52,354 nucleotides of DNA from Gammaproteobacteria bacterium (GTDB taxonomy: Bacteria; Pseudomonadota; Gammaproteobacteria; Steroidobacterales; GCA-2729495), in the NCBI GenBank assembly GCA_021773815.1, contig JAJFJS010000134.1, forward strand, positions 1-52,354, in the 5' to 3' direction. A program made the position numbers and the translations under genes. The notes below the pieces were generated by a model. The model saw nothing but the letters and a program-made list of their open reading frames with translations. It did not search any database and was not told the DNA's origin. Of the stretch, positions 25,165 through 33,680 are shown one piece after another. Positions within the stretch are counted from its first letter, which is position 1; each line of letters begins with the position of its first letter.

Positions 25165-25818
25165 GTGAGGATCGTGTCCGGAGCCGATGAATGGATGCCG
25201 GCGGACCATGATGAGTTTGTCGACCGCGAGATGGCGGAGGCCGAGTGGCATATCGAGAATGCGACGCTCGACGTCAGCCGGTTCATGCGGCCCGTGTCGG
25301 TGGGTGCGGTCATTGGCGATGCGGACGTCTTCACGCCGGACGGGGAACCGTCGACGTTGTCGGCCCTGTGGGCGCGCCGGCCGGCGCTGATCATCGGCGG
25401 CTCTTTGACCTGCCCGCCGTCGCGCCGCCTGAACCCGGCAACGACGGCCATTGCCGCGCATTTGGCCGATCGTGTGCGGGTTATCGTACTGTACGTTGTC
25501 GATGCGCATCCGGACGGTGATCTGTGCCCCTATACCGGGACGACATGGCCGCACCAGACGAACCAGGCGGAGAAGATCCTGATTCGCCAGCCTCGCGATC
25601 AGGCTGAGCGTTGCAGGCGTGCCCGCGAGTACCGCGATCTGCTGCGGCTGCGAGCCGAGGTGGTCGTCGACAATATGGACAACACCGCATGGGCGGCGCT
25701 CGGTCGGTCACCGAATGCGGCCGTGCTCGTCGACACCGACGGCCGCTGCCGTGCCTGGCAGGACTGGTTTCGGCCCGACCGCATCGAGGCGCTGGTCGCC
25801 GCCGGGCTGGCCGACTGA
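25165..25818 (+). CDS. Deiodinase-like thioredoxin-fold protein, cysteine form
   Basis: This 217-residue protein has the iodothyronine-deiodinase-type thioredoxin fold. The active-site segment GGSLTCPPSRR corresponds to the GSCTUPPF motif of selenoenzyme deiodinases, with Cys instead of selenocysteine and only one Cys in the loop. Further family marks are IVLYVVDAHPDG and WPHQTNQ, and the end NAAVLVDTDGRCRAWQDWF. Bacterial members are probably peroxiredoxin-like reductases rather than hormone enzymes. GTG 25165 or GTG 25174 may be the start. It sits directly after the GST gene, suggesting a shared redox or detoxification role. Confidence 0.65.
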   Translation: MRIVSGADEWMPADHDEFVDREMAEAEWHIENATLDVSRFMRPVSVGAVIGDADVFTPDGEPSTLSALWARRPALIIGGSLTCPPSRRLNPATTAIAAHLADRVRVIVLYVVDAHPDGDLCPYTGTTWPHQTNQAEKILIRQPRDQAERCRRAREYRDLLRLRAEVVVDNMDNTAWAALGRSPNAAVLVDTDGRCRAWQDWFRPDRIEALVAAGLAD

Positions 25819-25821
25819 TCG

Positions 25822-26703
25822 TTACAGGCCTCGCTGCCACTCCGCGCGCAGGTTCGCGCCGTCGGGTCGCTCGATGGCCGCGCGGACGCGGCTCAGCAGT
25901 TCCGCCTTGTCTTTGCCGAGGGTTCCCCTGAGCACGAGATAATTCGATGCGTGATCGCTGCGGAAGATGGTTTTCTGCAGGTCCAGTGCGTCGAGCAGTT
26001 GGTACATCTCCCGAAACAGACCCGGTTGATCCAGCGGCTCGAACGTCCCGTTGAAGCCGGCTTCATAGCGCGCCGTGCCGAGCGGGAAGCTGATGACGAG
26101 CGTCGACAGATAGTCCGGTTGTGCGGCATTGCACAGGCGAGCCGAATTCAGGGCATGCTGTTCGCTGTAGCGTGTGCCGCCCATGCCGTTGAGAATCATG
26201 ACCGAACTCTTGGCGCCGGCCGCCGTGATCTTCTGCAGTGCGGCCAGCGAGGTGTCGAAGGTCTCCCCCTTGTGCACGCGGTCGAGAATGAGGTCGTCGC
26301 CGCTTTCGCAACCCACGTAGTACAGGCTAAGGCCCAGCGACCGCAATTCTTCGAGTTCGCCGACGGACTTGTGGTGCAGGTTGCGCGGCAGGCAGTAGGA
26401 AGCGACGCGTTGCACCTCCGGCAGGTGTCGCCGAATGCTCGTGAGGATCAGCCGCAGGCGCCGCACCGACAGCGTCATCGCGTCACCGTCGGCGAGAAAA
26501 ATACGCCGGATCGGCCGGCCGGCAGCTGCGACGGCCGCGAGTTCGGTGTCGATCTCCGCCTGCGGTTTCAGGCGGAACCGTTTCTGGGGTTGCGTATACA
26601 TGTCGCAGAACGAACATCGGTTCCACGAGCAGCCGTTCGTGACCTGCACGATCAGCGAACGGGCTTCCGACGGCGGGCGATACAGCGGTTCGATATAGTC
26701 CAT
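25822..26703 (-). CDS. Radical SAM protein
   Basis: The 293-residue protein has the radical SAM cluster motif in the form C-x4-C-x2-C (NGCSWNRCSFCDMY, about residues 24-37), a GDAMTL segment in the GGEP position, and the SAM-contact region VGCESGDD. It lacks an N-terminal B12 domain and a C-terminal SPASM cluster. This group is common beside unrelated genes and its reaction is not established; the Elp3/HemN-like core suggests a single-domain enzyme. The gene is convergent with the deiodinase-like gene 3 bp away and divergent from nnrS. Confidence 0.8.
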   Translation of the reverse strand: MDYIEPLYRPPSEARSLIVQVTNGCSWNRCSFCDMYTQPQKRFRLKPQAEIDTELAAVAAAGRPIRRIFLADGDAMTLSVRRLRLILTSIRRHLPEVQRVASYCLPRNLHHKSVGELEELRSLGLSLYYVGCESGDDLILDRVHKGETFDTSLAALQKITAAGAKSSVMILNGMGGTRYSEQHALNSARLCNAAQPDYLSTLVISFPLGTARYEAGFNGTFEPLDQPGLFREMYQLLDALDLQKTIFRSDHASNYLVLRGTLGKDKAELLSRVRAAIERPDGANLRAEWQRGL

Positions 26704-26783
26704 ACGCCATTATAGTGATCGCGAAGGCGCGTCGTCGTGGGGTATCATTGACCGCCGAATTCGATGTATCCGGACCCGCGCCG

Positions 26784-27953
26784 ATGTTCTCCCAACTCCT
26801 GAGCTACGCCTTTCGACCTTTCTTTCTGCTGGGATCGTTGTTTACGATCATCGTGATGCTGCTGTGGGTCCTGGCGCTGGCCGGCATCGGGCCTGTTGCG
26901 CTGCATGCAAGTCCGATGCTGTGGCATGCCCACGAGATGCTGTTCGGTTTCGCGATGGCGATTATTGCCGGCTTTGTCCTGACGGCTGTCGCGGTCTGGA
27001 CGGGTCGCACGCGCCTGCATGGCGCGCCGCTCGGCTGGCTCATCGTCGCGTGGCTGGCCGGCCGTGGGGCAATGTCCGTGTCCGGCGCGCTGCCGGCGGC
27101 CGTCGTCGGGTTGCTCGATATGGTTTTCCCGGTGCTGGTGTGCCTGTTTTTCGGCCGCGAGGTCCTGGCGGCGGGAAATCGCCGCAACTACGTCGTCGTC
27201 GGCATCGTCGTCGCGATTGCGATACTGAACGTGCTCTACCACGTCGGCGCCGCCGGCATTGCGCCCGGACTGGACCGGACGGCGCTGCTGTTGATGATCC
27301 ATGTCGTGCTCGTGCTGATTACGGCGATCGGCGGCCGCATCGTGCCGAGCTTCACGGCCAACTGGCTCCGGGCTCGCGGGCAGGAGCGTTTTCCGCGCAC
27401 GTCGGCGACGATCGACGCCGTGACGCTGGCGCTGACCGTGGTCGCCGGTATCGCCATCACGCTGGCGCCGCAGAGCCCGATGACCGGCATCATCGCACTG
27501 GTGACGGCCGTCGCGCACGGCCTTCGCCTTAGTCGCTGGTCCGGCCTCGCGACGACGGCCGAACCGATGCTGTTCGTATTGCATGTCGCCTACCTGTGGT
27601 TCCCGATCGGTTACCTGCTGGTCGCATGGTCGGCCCTCGGCTCGATGCTCGGTTCGGTCTATCCGCCATCCGTCGCGCTGCATGCGCTGACGATGGGTGC
27701 GATCGGTACCATGGTTCTGGCGATGTCGACGCGGGTGTCGCTCGGGCACACGGGTCGCGTGCCGCAGGCGGCGCGATTGACGGTGATCGGTTATTACCTG
27801 CTGAACCTGGCGGTGATCATCCGCCTCGTCGGCCCGTTGTTCGGCGCGCAATACATGCGCAGCGTCGAAGTTGCCGCGGTCGCATGGATCACGACATTCC
27901 TGCTGTTCCTCTGGGTGTACTGGCCGATCCTGACGCAGCCGCGGGCCGATTGA
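26784..27953 (+). CDS. nnrS: NnrS family heme/copper membrane protein
   Basis: This ~390-residue protein has about twelve membrane helices. It shows the NnrS start LLSYAFRPFFLLG, the conserved LWHAHEMLFGF and later GRIVPSFTANWL and LHALTMGAIGTMVL, with His and Arg residues implicated in heme and copper binding. NnrS protects cells from nitric-oxide-linked iron damage and is typically under NO-responsive control in nitrate reducers. The ATG at 26784 is chosen by homology; a GTG at 26715 is in frame but adds unlike residues. It probably shares a transcript with the next gene (1-bp gap). Confidence 0.9.
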   Translation: MFSQLLSYAFRPFFLLGSLFTIIVMLLWVLALAGIGPVALHASPMLWHAHEMLFGFAMAIIAGFVLTAVAVWTGRTRLHGAPLGWLIVAWLAGRGAMSVSGALPAAVVGLLDMVFPVLVCLFFGREVLAAGNRRNYVVVGIVVAIAILNVLYHVGAAGIAPGLDRTALLLMIHVVLVLITAIGGRIVPSFTANWLRARGQERFPRTSATIDAVTLALTVVAGIAITLAPQSPMTGIIALVTAVAHGLRLSRWSGLATTAEPMLFVLHVAYLWFPIGYLLVAWSALGSMLGSVYPPSVALHALTMGAIGTMVLAMSTRVSLGHTGRVPQAARLTVIGYYLLNLAVIIRLVGPLFGAQYMRSVEVAAVAWITTFLLFLWVYWPILTQPRAD

Positions 27954-27954
27954 G

Positions 27955-28743
27955 ATGAAGGTGCTGGCAATCATCGGTTCCCCGACCGGGGCCGACGGAT
28001 TCACTTACCGATCGGTGCAGGCGCTCGAGCAGAGCCTGGCGCAGCGAACTGATGTCACCTTTGATTACCGGTTCCTCGGCGAACGCCCGCTGCCGCTGTG
28101 TCGTGGCCGGCTCAGTTGCGTCCGCGACGGCGAACAGCAATGCCCGTTTCGAGACGACCTGATGCCGCTCGAACAGGCGATGCATGCCGCGGATGTCGTG
28201 GTGTTCGCGTCGCCGGTCCACTGCTTCAACGCCTCGGCATTGATGAAGAACCTGTTCGACCTGTTCGTCTACCAGATGCATCGGCCCGATTTCTTCGCCC
28301 GGCGTGCCGTCGTCGTGACCACGGCCGCCGGCGCGGGGCAGAAGGGGGTGCTCGATTATCTGGAACGCACCGTGGCCAACTGGGGGTTCTGGGTCGTCGG
28401 TCGACTCGGCACGCATGCCGGGTTGTTCGATGAGCCGAAGTACCAGGCGCGGCTGACAAAAGCCGCCGATGCGTTGGCGGACCGGCTCATCGCCACGACG
28501 GGTCAGCCCCGCCCGGCGCCCGGCCTCGTCGACCTGATCGGTTTTCGCGTCTGGCGCTCGGTGGTGACGCGCACGCGACAGGAATCACCGTATGACTGGG
28601 CGCAATGGCAGGAACGCGGGTGGCTGGACCGCTCCTGGTACCTGCCGGGTCGCGTCAATCGGGTCGCGAACGCCCTGGCCGCCGGCATCGAGTGGTTTAT
28701 CGGCGCCGCGATCGCCAACGTGTGGGTTCGGCCGGTGCGGTGA
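27955..28743 (+). CDS. Flavodoxin-fold NAD(P)H-dependent FMN reductase-like protein
   Basis: The 262-residue protein begins with the flavodoxin strand and phosphate-binding loop VLAIIGSPTGADGFTYRSV, has a C-x5-C-x7-C cluster (LCRGRLSCVRDGEQQC), and the FMN contact SPVHCFNASALMKNLFD. This pattern belongs to the NADPH-dependent FMN reductase / iron-sulfur flavoprotein branch. The C-terminal third is unusual, with a possible amphipathic or membrane-touching helix (ANALAAGIEWFIGAAI). The ATG begins 1 bp after the nnrS stop, so the two are coupled and the protein may act in nitrogen-oxide or redox defence. Confidence 0.7.
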   Translation: MKVLAIIGSPTGADGFTYRSVQALEQSLAQRTDVTFDYRFLGERPLPLCRGRLSCVRDGEQQCPFRDDLMPLEQAMHAADVVVFASPVHCFNASALMKNLFDLFVYQMHRPDFFARRAVVVTTAAGAGQKGVLDYLERTVANWGFWVVGRLGTHAGLFDEPKYQARLTKAADALADRLIATTGQPRPAPGLVDLIGFRVWRSVVTRTRQESPYDWAQWQERGWLDRSWYLPGRVNRVANALAAGIEWFIGAAIANVWVRPVR

Positions 28744-28749
28744 TGCGGC

Positions 28750-29256
28750 TCAGCTGACGTCCAGCGAATCCATCGGGCGGTTCGTCGCCGCGCCGGCGAT
28801 CTTCCAGCCGGTATTGTCCTTGTTGATCAGAAAATACATCTCGGAGAAATCGTGCACTCTGGGTGCGGCTGCCTTTTTCAGCAGGGTCTCGACATGCGTG
28901 TCGGTCCAGACCACCGCCAGTTCACCATCGACGACGATATTCTTGATCGTGATTGTGCGGGTATAGGATGCGGTGTTCGGCAACAGAATTGCGGAGGCGG
29001 TCTGCCACAACTCGACCATGCCCTCGGTCAGCGGGTGGTCGAGCGGCATGCCCGGATGAGCGGGGCGCAACTGGAACTGCACGCCGCCGTCGGCAACCAG
29101 CGCCAGGGCGTCGTCGATCTTCAGCACGCTGAGCGCCGCATTGAAGTCGCTGACGACCCGTGCGGCCGGGTGCTCAGTGTCGGCCGCCTGGACGGGCGCA
29201 GAGAATCCGCCGAACCAGGCCAGGCAGACAATGATGAGAAGATGGCGTCTGTACAT
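28750..29256 (-). CDS. Exported SnoaL/NTF2-like protein (DUF4440 type)
   Basis: A 24-residue signal peptide (LLIIVCLAWFGGFSAPVQA) precedes a single cone-shaped NTF2-like domain of about 140 residues, with the typical helix ARVVSDFNAALSVLKIDDALAL and strands ELAVVWTDTHVETL and GWKIAGAATN. Such periplasmic proteins may be ligand-binding or enzymatic, and no catalytic set is evident. AGGAG lies 7 bp before the ATG. A palindromic stretch sits immediately upstream (29268-29285). It is convergent with the flavoprotein gene. Confidence 0.65.
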   Translation of the reverse strand: MYRRHLLIIVCLAWFGGFSAPVQAADTEHPAARVVSDFNAALSVLKIDDALALVADGGVQFQLRPAHPGMPLDHPLTEGMVELWQTASAILLPNTASYTRTITIKNIVVDGELAVVWTDTHVETLLKKAAAPRVHDFSEMYFLINKDNTGWKIAGAATNRPMDSLDVS

Positions 29257-29418
29257 GTCGGGCTCCTATGTATACATGCATGTATTTTTTTATCAGCTTG
29301 ACGACAAGTTCCCACGGCCAATAGTGTGGAAAATACGTAGACGGGTGATGCCGCGTCTGGCGGCCGGTGGCAGTGATTCGCTGCGCCGTCGGCGATCGGC
29401 CCGAATAAGGCAATCGAT

Positions 29419-30294
29419 ATGAATATTGCGGTGACTGCGGCCTCGGGCCGCCTGGGCCGGGCGACGCTGGCCGCGCTGAAGCGTGACCTGGGTGGCGATG
29501 CCGTTGTCGGTATCGCCCGTGATCCCGCGCGTATCGCTGTGCCCGGGGTCGCCGCGCGGGCGGGCGACTACGGCTCGATCGCACAGATGGCCACGGCGCT
29601 CGACGGCATCGAGTCGGTGGTCATGATTTCCGCGCCGGTCGTCGCCGGCACCGACCGGGTCACGATGCATCGAAATGTCATCGCGGCGGCCCGGCGTGCC
29701 GGCGTGCGCAAGATCGTTTTTACCAGCGTGATCGGCGGGCCGGGCGAAGAAGCCACGATGTTTTATGTGACCCAGCAGATCAACCGGCAAACCGAGGCGG
29801 ATCTGGCCGCCGCCGGCCTGGACTGGATCGTCGCTCGCAACGGCCTGTATCTCGACCTCGACCTGGGCCATATCATCCGTGCGGATGCCGGTGGCGTGTA
29901 CCGGAACAACGGGGGCGACGGTCGCTGCGGATACATCTCGATCGACGAACTCGGCGTCGCGACGGCCCGGCTGGCGGCGCGCGAACACTGCAACGGCCGG
30001 ATCGTGAATCTGACCAGCGAGAACCGCACGCAGGCCGAACTCGTCGCGCTCGCCAACGACGTTTTTGGCCTCGACGTTGGCTACGAGCCCATCACGGTCG
30101 AGCAGAATATCGCGCGTTTCATGGCCGATGAGCACATTGCCGCGCGCGGCGAGGGTGTTGCCCGAATGCTGACCGGCTGCTTCGAGTGCATCCAAAGCGG
30201 CGCCTTCGACGTGCCGAGCCATTTTGCCGAAGCGGCGGGCCGCCCCGCAACATCCATTCGCGACCAGATGGTCGCGATCCGTGAACGCGGCTGA
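29419..30294 (+). CDS. NmrA/QorB-type NAD(P)-binding oxidoreductase
   Basis: This 291-residue protein is an atypical SDR resembling quinone oxidoreductase 2 (QorB). It has the dinucleotide-binding start IAVTAASGRLGRATL, GIARDPAR for NADP preference, SVVMISAPV, KIVFTSVIGGPG and the substrate-side LDWIVARNGLYLD. The C-terminal half (TQAELVALANDVFGLDVGYEPI) matches the family. It is probably cytoplasmic and reduces quinones or senses NADPH. The GxxGxxG form is kept (ASGRLG). It is divergent from the NTF2-like gene and 27 bp upstream of the FmdB-like gene. Confidence 0.8.
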   Translation: MNIAVTAASGRLGRATLAALKRDLGGDAVVGIARDPARIAVPGVAARAGDYGSIAQMATALDGIESVVMISAPVVAGTDRVTMHRNVIAAARRAGVRKIVFTSVIGGPGEEATMFYVTQQINRQTEADLAAAGLDWIVARNGLYLDLDLGHIIRADAGGVYRNNGGDGRCGYISIDELGVATARLAAREHCNGRIVNLTSENRTQAELVALANDVFGLDVGYEPITVEQNIARFMADEHIAARGEGVARMLTGCFECIQSGAFDVPSHFAEAAGRPATSIRDQMVAIRERG

Positions 30295-30321
30295 GCGCCG
30301 CACACTGGAAGAGCTGGCCGA

Positions 30322-30669
30322 ATGCCGATCTTTGCCTATCAATGCCGCGGCTGCGGACACCGGTTCGATGAACTGCAGCGGCTCGGAGCGCCGCCGCTGA
30401 CCGACTGCCCCGAGTGCGGCCGGCCGGAACTCGACAAGTTGCTGTCGGCGCCGAACTTCCACCTCAAGGGCGGCGGCTGGCGCAAGTCCGATGCGGCGCC
30501 GAAGGCGCCGTCCACCCGGCCGAAATTCGCGCATACGTTTGATTCGCCGGTACCGCACGCCGATCATCACGATCACAGCCATGGCCATAGCCACAGCCAC
30601 AGCCACAGCGAGGATTCAGGCGGCGCGACTGCGCCGGGACCGCCTCACGACCACGACCACGATCACTGA
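30322..30669 (+). CDS. FmdB-family zinc ribbon protein with His-rich tail
   Basis: The first 45 residues form the FmdB regulatory zinc ribbon (MPIFAYQCRGCGHRFD ... CPECG) that is widespread and of unclear role. The usual Ser-rich tail is replaced by a histidine-rich sequence of DH, GH and SH repeats (about residues 74-93) and a DHDHDHDH-like end, giving more than fifteen His. This could store or sense Ni, Co or Zn. Its 3' end overlaps the convergent transporter gene by 7 bp. The zinc ribbon is certain; the His-tail function is inferred. Confidence 0.8.
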   Translation: MPIFAYQCRGCGHRFDELQRLGAPPLTDCPECGRPELDKLLSAPNFHLKGGGWRKSDAAPKAPSTRPKFAHTFDSPVPHADHHDHSHGHSHSHSHSEDSGGATAPGPPHDHDHDH

Positions 30670-31976
30670 TGCGTGGCCGGCGCCGCGCGGCGACCGCCGG
30701 TTCCGCTGCGCTCGAAGTAACGCTGCGTGACGAGTGCGCCGACCATGTCGCCTTCGACGTTGACGGCGGTCCGGATCGTGTCGAGCGGTCGCTCGACGAC
30801 GAGCAGAATGCCGATGGCCTCGAGCGGTATGCCGGCGCCCAGCAGCACCATCTGCATGCCGGCCATCGAGCCGGACGGCATGCCGGGTGCGCCGATCGAC
30901 GAGACCATGGCCATAAAGAAGATCGTGATCATGCCGATCGTGCCCAGGTCCACGCCAAACAGGTAGGCCAGAAAGACGGCCGCGATACCCTCATACAGCG
31001 CCGTGCCGTCCATGTTCATCGTCGCGCCGAGCGGGAAAACAAAACCTGACACGGTCTTGGATACGCCGAACTCGTCTTCGCAGACCTGCATGCTGACCGG
31101 CAGTGTCGCGGCGCTCGATGCGGTTGCAAACGCCACCATCAGTGGTTTGCCGGCCTTGCGGAAGAATTCTGACGGGCCGACGCCGCCGAGGTAGCGCGCA
31201 ATCAGCGGCAGCACGACGAGGCCGTGCAGCAGCGTGCCGCCGACGACGACCGCGCAGAAGCCGAGCAGTGAGTGCAACAGCGTGCCGCCGCTTCGCAGTG
31301 TCACGTCGAACAGGATCGCGAAGATGCCCAGCGGCGTTGTCAGGATGACCCACGACAAGACCTTGTGCAGCAACCGGTTGATGTGATGCACGCCGGTGAC
31401 CAGCGGACTGTCTGGTGGCACAGCCAGCAGCAGCGCGAGGCCGAGGATGAATGCGTTGGTCGCGATACCGAGGATATTCAGTTCGGCGAGCGCCGCAAAC
31501 GGGTTCGTGAAAGCGGCGGCGAGCAGGTTGGTCAGCACGCGAATGATCGACCCGGTGCCGGTGTCGATGAACTGCGGCATCACGCCGTATGCGTCGTCGG
31601 CCAGTGTCTCGATCGTCATGCGTTCGACCGTGCCGACCCACGGGTGAATGAAGATCACGACGGTCAGGCCGATGCAGATCGCGATGATTGTCGTGCCGAG
31701 GTAGTACAGCATCGTGACGCCGCCGAGCGTCTTGAGCCGATGTGCATCACCGATGCTGAGCAGGCCGCCGATCAGGGAAAAGAAAATAACCGGTGCGACC
31801 AACATGCGCAGCAGCGCCAGAAACGTCGTCTTGACGAGTTGGATGAGATCGAAGAACGCCGGCGGTGCCGGGTCGCTGGCCCAGCCGGGATCACCGCCGA
31901 CGAGGGCTGCGACATAGCCGAGGACGCCGCCGGCAAATACCCAAAAGGTCAGATTTTTCGTCAGTTTCTTGAACAC
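30663..31976 (-). CDS. Dicarboxylate/amino acid:cation symporter (DAACS)
   Basis: The 437-residue protein is a GltP/DctA-type inner-membrane carrier with eight helices and two re-entrant hairpins. Signatures seen: LFLALLRMLVAPVIFFSLIG near the start, ATASSAATLPVSMQ as the serine-rich HP1 tip, PLGATMNMDGTALYEG as the NMDGT sodium/substrate motif, and GAPGMPSG in HP2. It takes up glutamate, aspartate or C4-dicarboxylates with cations. It starts with GTG. The serine-rich tip and HP2 together suggest a functional carrier; the exact substrate is not predictable. Confidence 0.9.
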   Translation of the reverse strand: MFKKLTKNLTFWVFAGGVLGYVAALVGGDPGWASDPAPPAFFDLIQLVKTTFLALLRMLVAPVIFFSLIGGLLSIGDAHRLKTLGGVTMLYYLGTTIIAICIGLTVVIFIHPWVGTVERMTIETLADDAYGVMPQFIDTGTGSIIRVLTNLLAAAFTNPFAALAELNILGIATNAFILGLALLLAVPPDSPLVTGVHHINRLLHKVLSWVILTTPLGIFAILFDVTLRSGGTLLHSLLGFCAVVVGGTLLHGLVVLPLIARYLGGVGPSEFFRKAGKPLMVAFATASSAATLPVSMQVCEDEFGVSKTVSGFVFPLGATMNMDGTALYEGIAAVFLAYLFGVDLGTIGMITIFFMAMVSSIGAPGMPSGSMAGMQMVLLGAGIPLEAIGILLVVERPLDTIRTAVNVEGDMVGALVTQRYFERSGTGGRRAAPATHQ

Positions 31977-32122
31977 GCGTGCCGCACTATACCGAAGATG
32001 GTGTCGCCCGGGCCCGTCGGTGGCGGAGCGCTTTCAATCCGCGCCGCTGCGCCCAATAATCCGGACTCGGGCCGGTGCGACAGGCTGCCGGACGCGCGAT
32101 ACGGGTGACATTGGGAAACAGC

Positions 32123-32386
32123 ATGGCGACACTGGCTGAACTGGAAGAACGCAAGCGGGAACTCGAGGCACGGCTGGCTGCCGGCGACCTGACCGCCGAG
32201 GCGGCGCTCGCGCGTCTGGACGGGGCCATCTCGGCACGGACCCGGCAGATTCAGCACAGTCGCAAGCGGCTCGCGGCCGCGCACGATGCGGTGAAGGCGG
32301 GCATGGCGCCGGACGAGGCCCGCAAGCGACGTACCGGTCCCGGGACGGCGAAAAAGAAACCCGCCGGGCCGATCAACCGTTTTTAG
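32123..32386 (+). CDS. Small coiled-coil hypothetical protein
   Basis: The 87-residue protein begins MATLAELEERKRELEARLA and is highly charged and helical, with heptad-like Leu/Ala spacing through residue 60, then a basic tail GTAKKKPAGPINRF. No catalytic motif, signal or membrane segment is present. GGGAAA lies 7 bp before the ATG. I do not recognise the family; a nucleoid- or ribosome-associated role would fit the basic tail but is speculation. Confidence 0.6.
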   Translation: MATLAELEERKRELEARLAAGDLTAEAALARLDGAISARTRQIQHSRKRLAAAHDAVKAGMAPDEARKRRTGPGTAKKKPAGPINRF

Positions 32387-32550
32387 CCGGCCAATTGGCC
32401 CGAAAATCCCGTTAGCCGGCCGGCGGCGGGTTGAGTCGTGATGGCACGGGCAGAGGAAGCAGCGGGTATGGGTCACTACATCAACGGAAGCCGGTTGCCC
32501 GCCTATGGCCGGCCGGCGAGATTTCCGGCTCGCGCGGTCAGGTGTAGCGC

Positions 32551-33417
32551 GTGATCACCATTTTTCGTTCGATTCGTGACCAGGAGGCCATTGACCGGGC
32601 GCTCGTGTTGTTGTCGATGGGCATCGAGCATGAGATTGATCAGGGCATGTTCGGCACGCGCCTGGCCGTGCCCGCCCATGCAGAGGCGCAGGCACGTGAG
32701 CAATTGCGCCTGTGGGAACGGGAAAATAACCGGTCACGGCCGCTCGCGACGCATGTGCCGGCGCAGCCGGGCGCGCGGGCCGCGGCGCTGGCGTGGTCGG
32801 CGCTGCTGCTTTTTGCCTACGGCGTACAGGTGCGTTATGCGCTCGATATCGACTGGTTGACCGCCGGTCGCGTCGACGTCGCTGCGGTCCGCGCCGGTGA
32901 GTGGTGGCGCGCCGTGACCGCGCTGACGTTGCATGCGGATATCGCGCACGTGCTCGTCAACGTCGGCTTCGGTGCGGTGTTCGTCGGGCTGCTGGCGAGG
33001 GAAACGGGCGGCGGTCTCGCGGCCTGCCTGATCCTGTTGTGCGGGGCGGTCGGCAACCTGATGAACGTCGCCCTGCAGCGTGCCGCGCACACGTCGATCG
33101 GCGCATCGACTGCCGTGTTCGCTGCACTCGGATTACTGGCCGCCTGGTTGTGGCTCGGCCGCCGGCTCGACCAGACCGGTTGGGCGCGCCGCTCGGCGCC
33201 GCTGGTCGGGGCAATCATTCTGCTGGGCTGGCTGGGTACCGGCGACGAGCGCACGGATATCGTCGCGCACCTGACCGGATTTGTCGCCGGGTTTGTCGTC
33301 GGCGCGGTGCTGGGCAGACGCGCCGGGCGGCTGCACACGTCGGCTCGGCGCGAAGCGGGCATGGGCGCCGGCGCCCTGGCGGCCATCGCCGTGGCCTGGT
33401 GGTTTGCGCTGGGATGA
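32551..33417 (+). CDS. Rhomboid family intramembrane serine protease
   Basis: This 288-residue protein has an N-terminal soluble domain of about 60 residues (RALVLLSMGIEHEI, DUF2007-like, as in GlpG-type N-domains) and six membrane helices. Rhomboid marks are H128-x4-H133-x3-N137 in helix 2, G-x-S as GAS (S186 nucleophile) in helix 4 and H240 in helix 6 (DIVAHLTGF). These form the Ser-His dyad that cuts membrane-protein substrates within the bilayer. The start is GTG. No neighbour indicates the substrate. The N-terminal domain may help bind client proteins. Confidence 0.88.
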   Translation: MITIFRSIRDQEAIDRALVLLSMGIEHEIDQGMFGTRLAVPAHAEAQAREQLRLWERENNRSRPLATHVPAQPGARAAALAWSALLLFAYGVQVRYALDIDWLTAGRVDVAAVRAGEWWRAVTALTLHADIAHVLVNVGFGAVFVGLLARETGGGLAACLILLCGAVGNLMNVALQRAAHTSIGASTAVFAALGLLAAWLWLGRRLDQTGWARRSAPLVGAIILLGWLGTGDERTDIVAHLTGFVAGFVVGAVLGRRAGRLHTSARREAGMGAGALAAIAVAWWFALG

Positions 33418-33514
33418 CGACATGGAGTCACCTGCGGCGACTTGCCGGCGCGCCCGTCATTGACGATCGACCAGCAATGGCCGGGGGCCGGGCTCGCACC
33501 CAGTCCCCGGTCCG

Positions 33515-33616
33515 TCAGGTACTGATCGCAAAGTCATGCAGGCAGGACGCGTAAGCAATCCCGACCGCAATCAGGATCGTGACCAGCGCTATGCGCTCGA
33601 TCATTCTTCCGTTCAT
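33515..33616 (-). CDS. 33-residue single-pass membrane peptide behind an attenuator
   Basis: A 33-codon frame (starting MNGRMIERIAL) has the textbook ribosome binding site GAGGAGGA 4 bp before its ATG. Residues 8-24 form one hydrophobic helix (RIALVTILIAVGIAYAS) followed by CLHDFAIST, so it is probably a small membrane protein with a short tail containing one Cys. It begins 30 bp after a strong terminator hairpin and lies downstream of a sigma-70-like promoter, so its expression should require read-through. No family recognised. The codon use and ribosome site make it likely to be real. Confidence 0.6.
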   Translation of the reverse strand: MNGRMIERIALVTILIAVGIAYASCLHDFAIST

Positions 33617-33646
33617 GACGTCCTCCTCGCTTTTTACATGGGGCAC

Positions 33647-33680
33647 AAAAAAGCCCCGGTCAACCATGCCGACCGGGGCT
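33647..33680 (-). terminator. Intrinsic terminator / attenuator hairpin
   Basis: On the minus strand AGCCCCGGTC-GGCATGGTT-GACCGGGGCT forms a 10-bp stem with a 9-nt loop, followed by a run of six T (33647-33652). It lies between the promoter at 33861-33888 and the small membrane ORF. Confidence 0.88.

Noticed and set aside
26745-28004. Minus-strand frame opposite nnrS
   Set aside because: Highly Gln/Arg/His-rich shadow, no start signals, while nnrS motifs on the plus strand are unmistakable.
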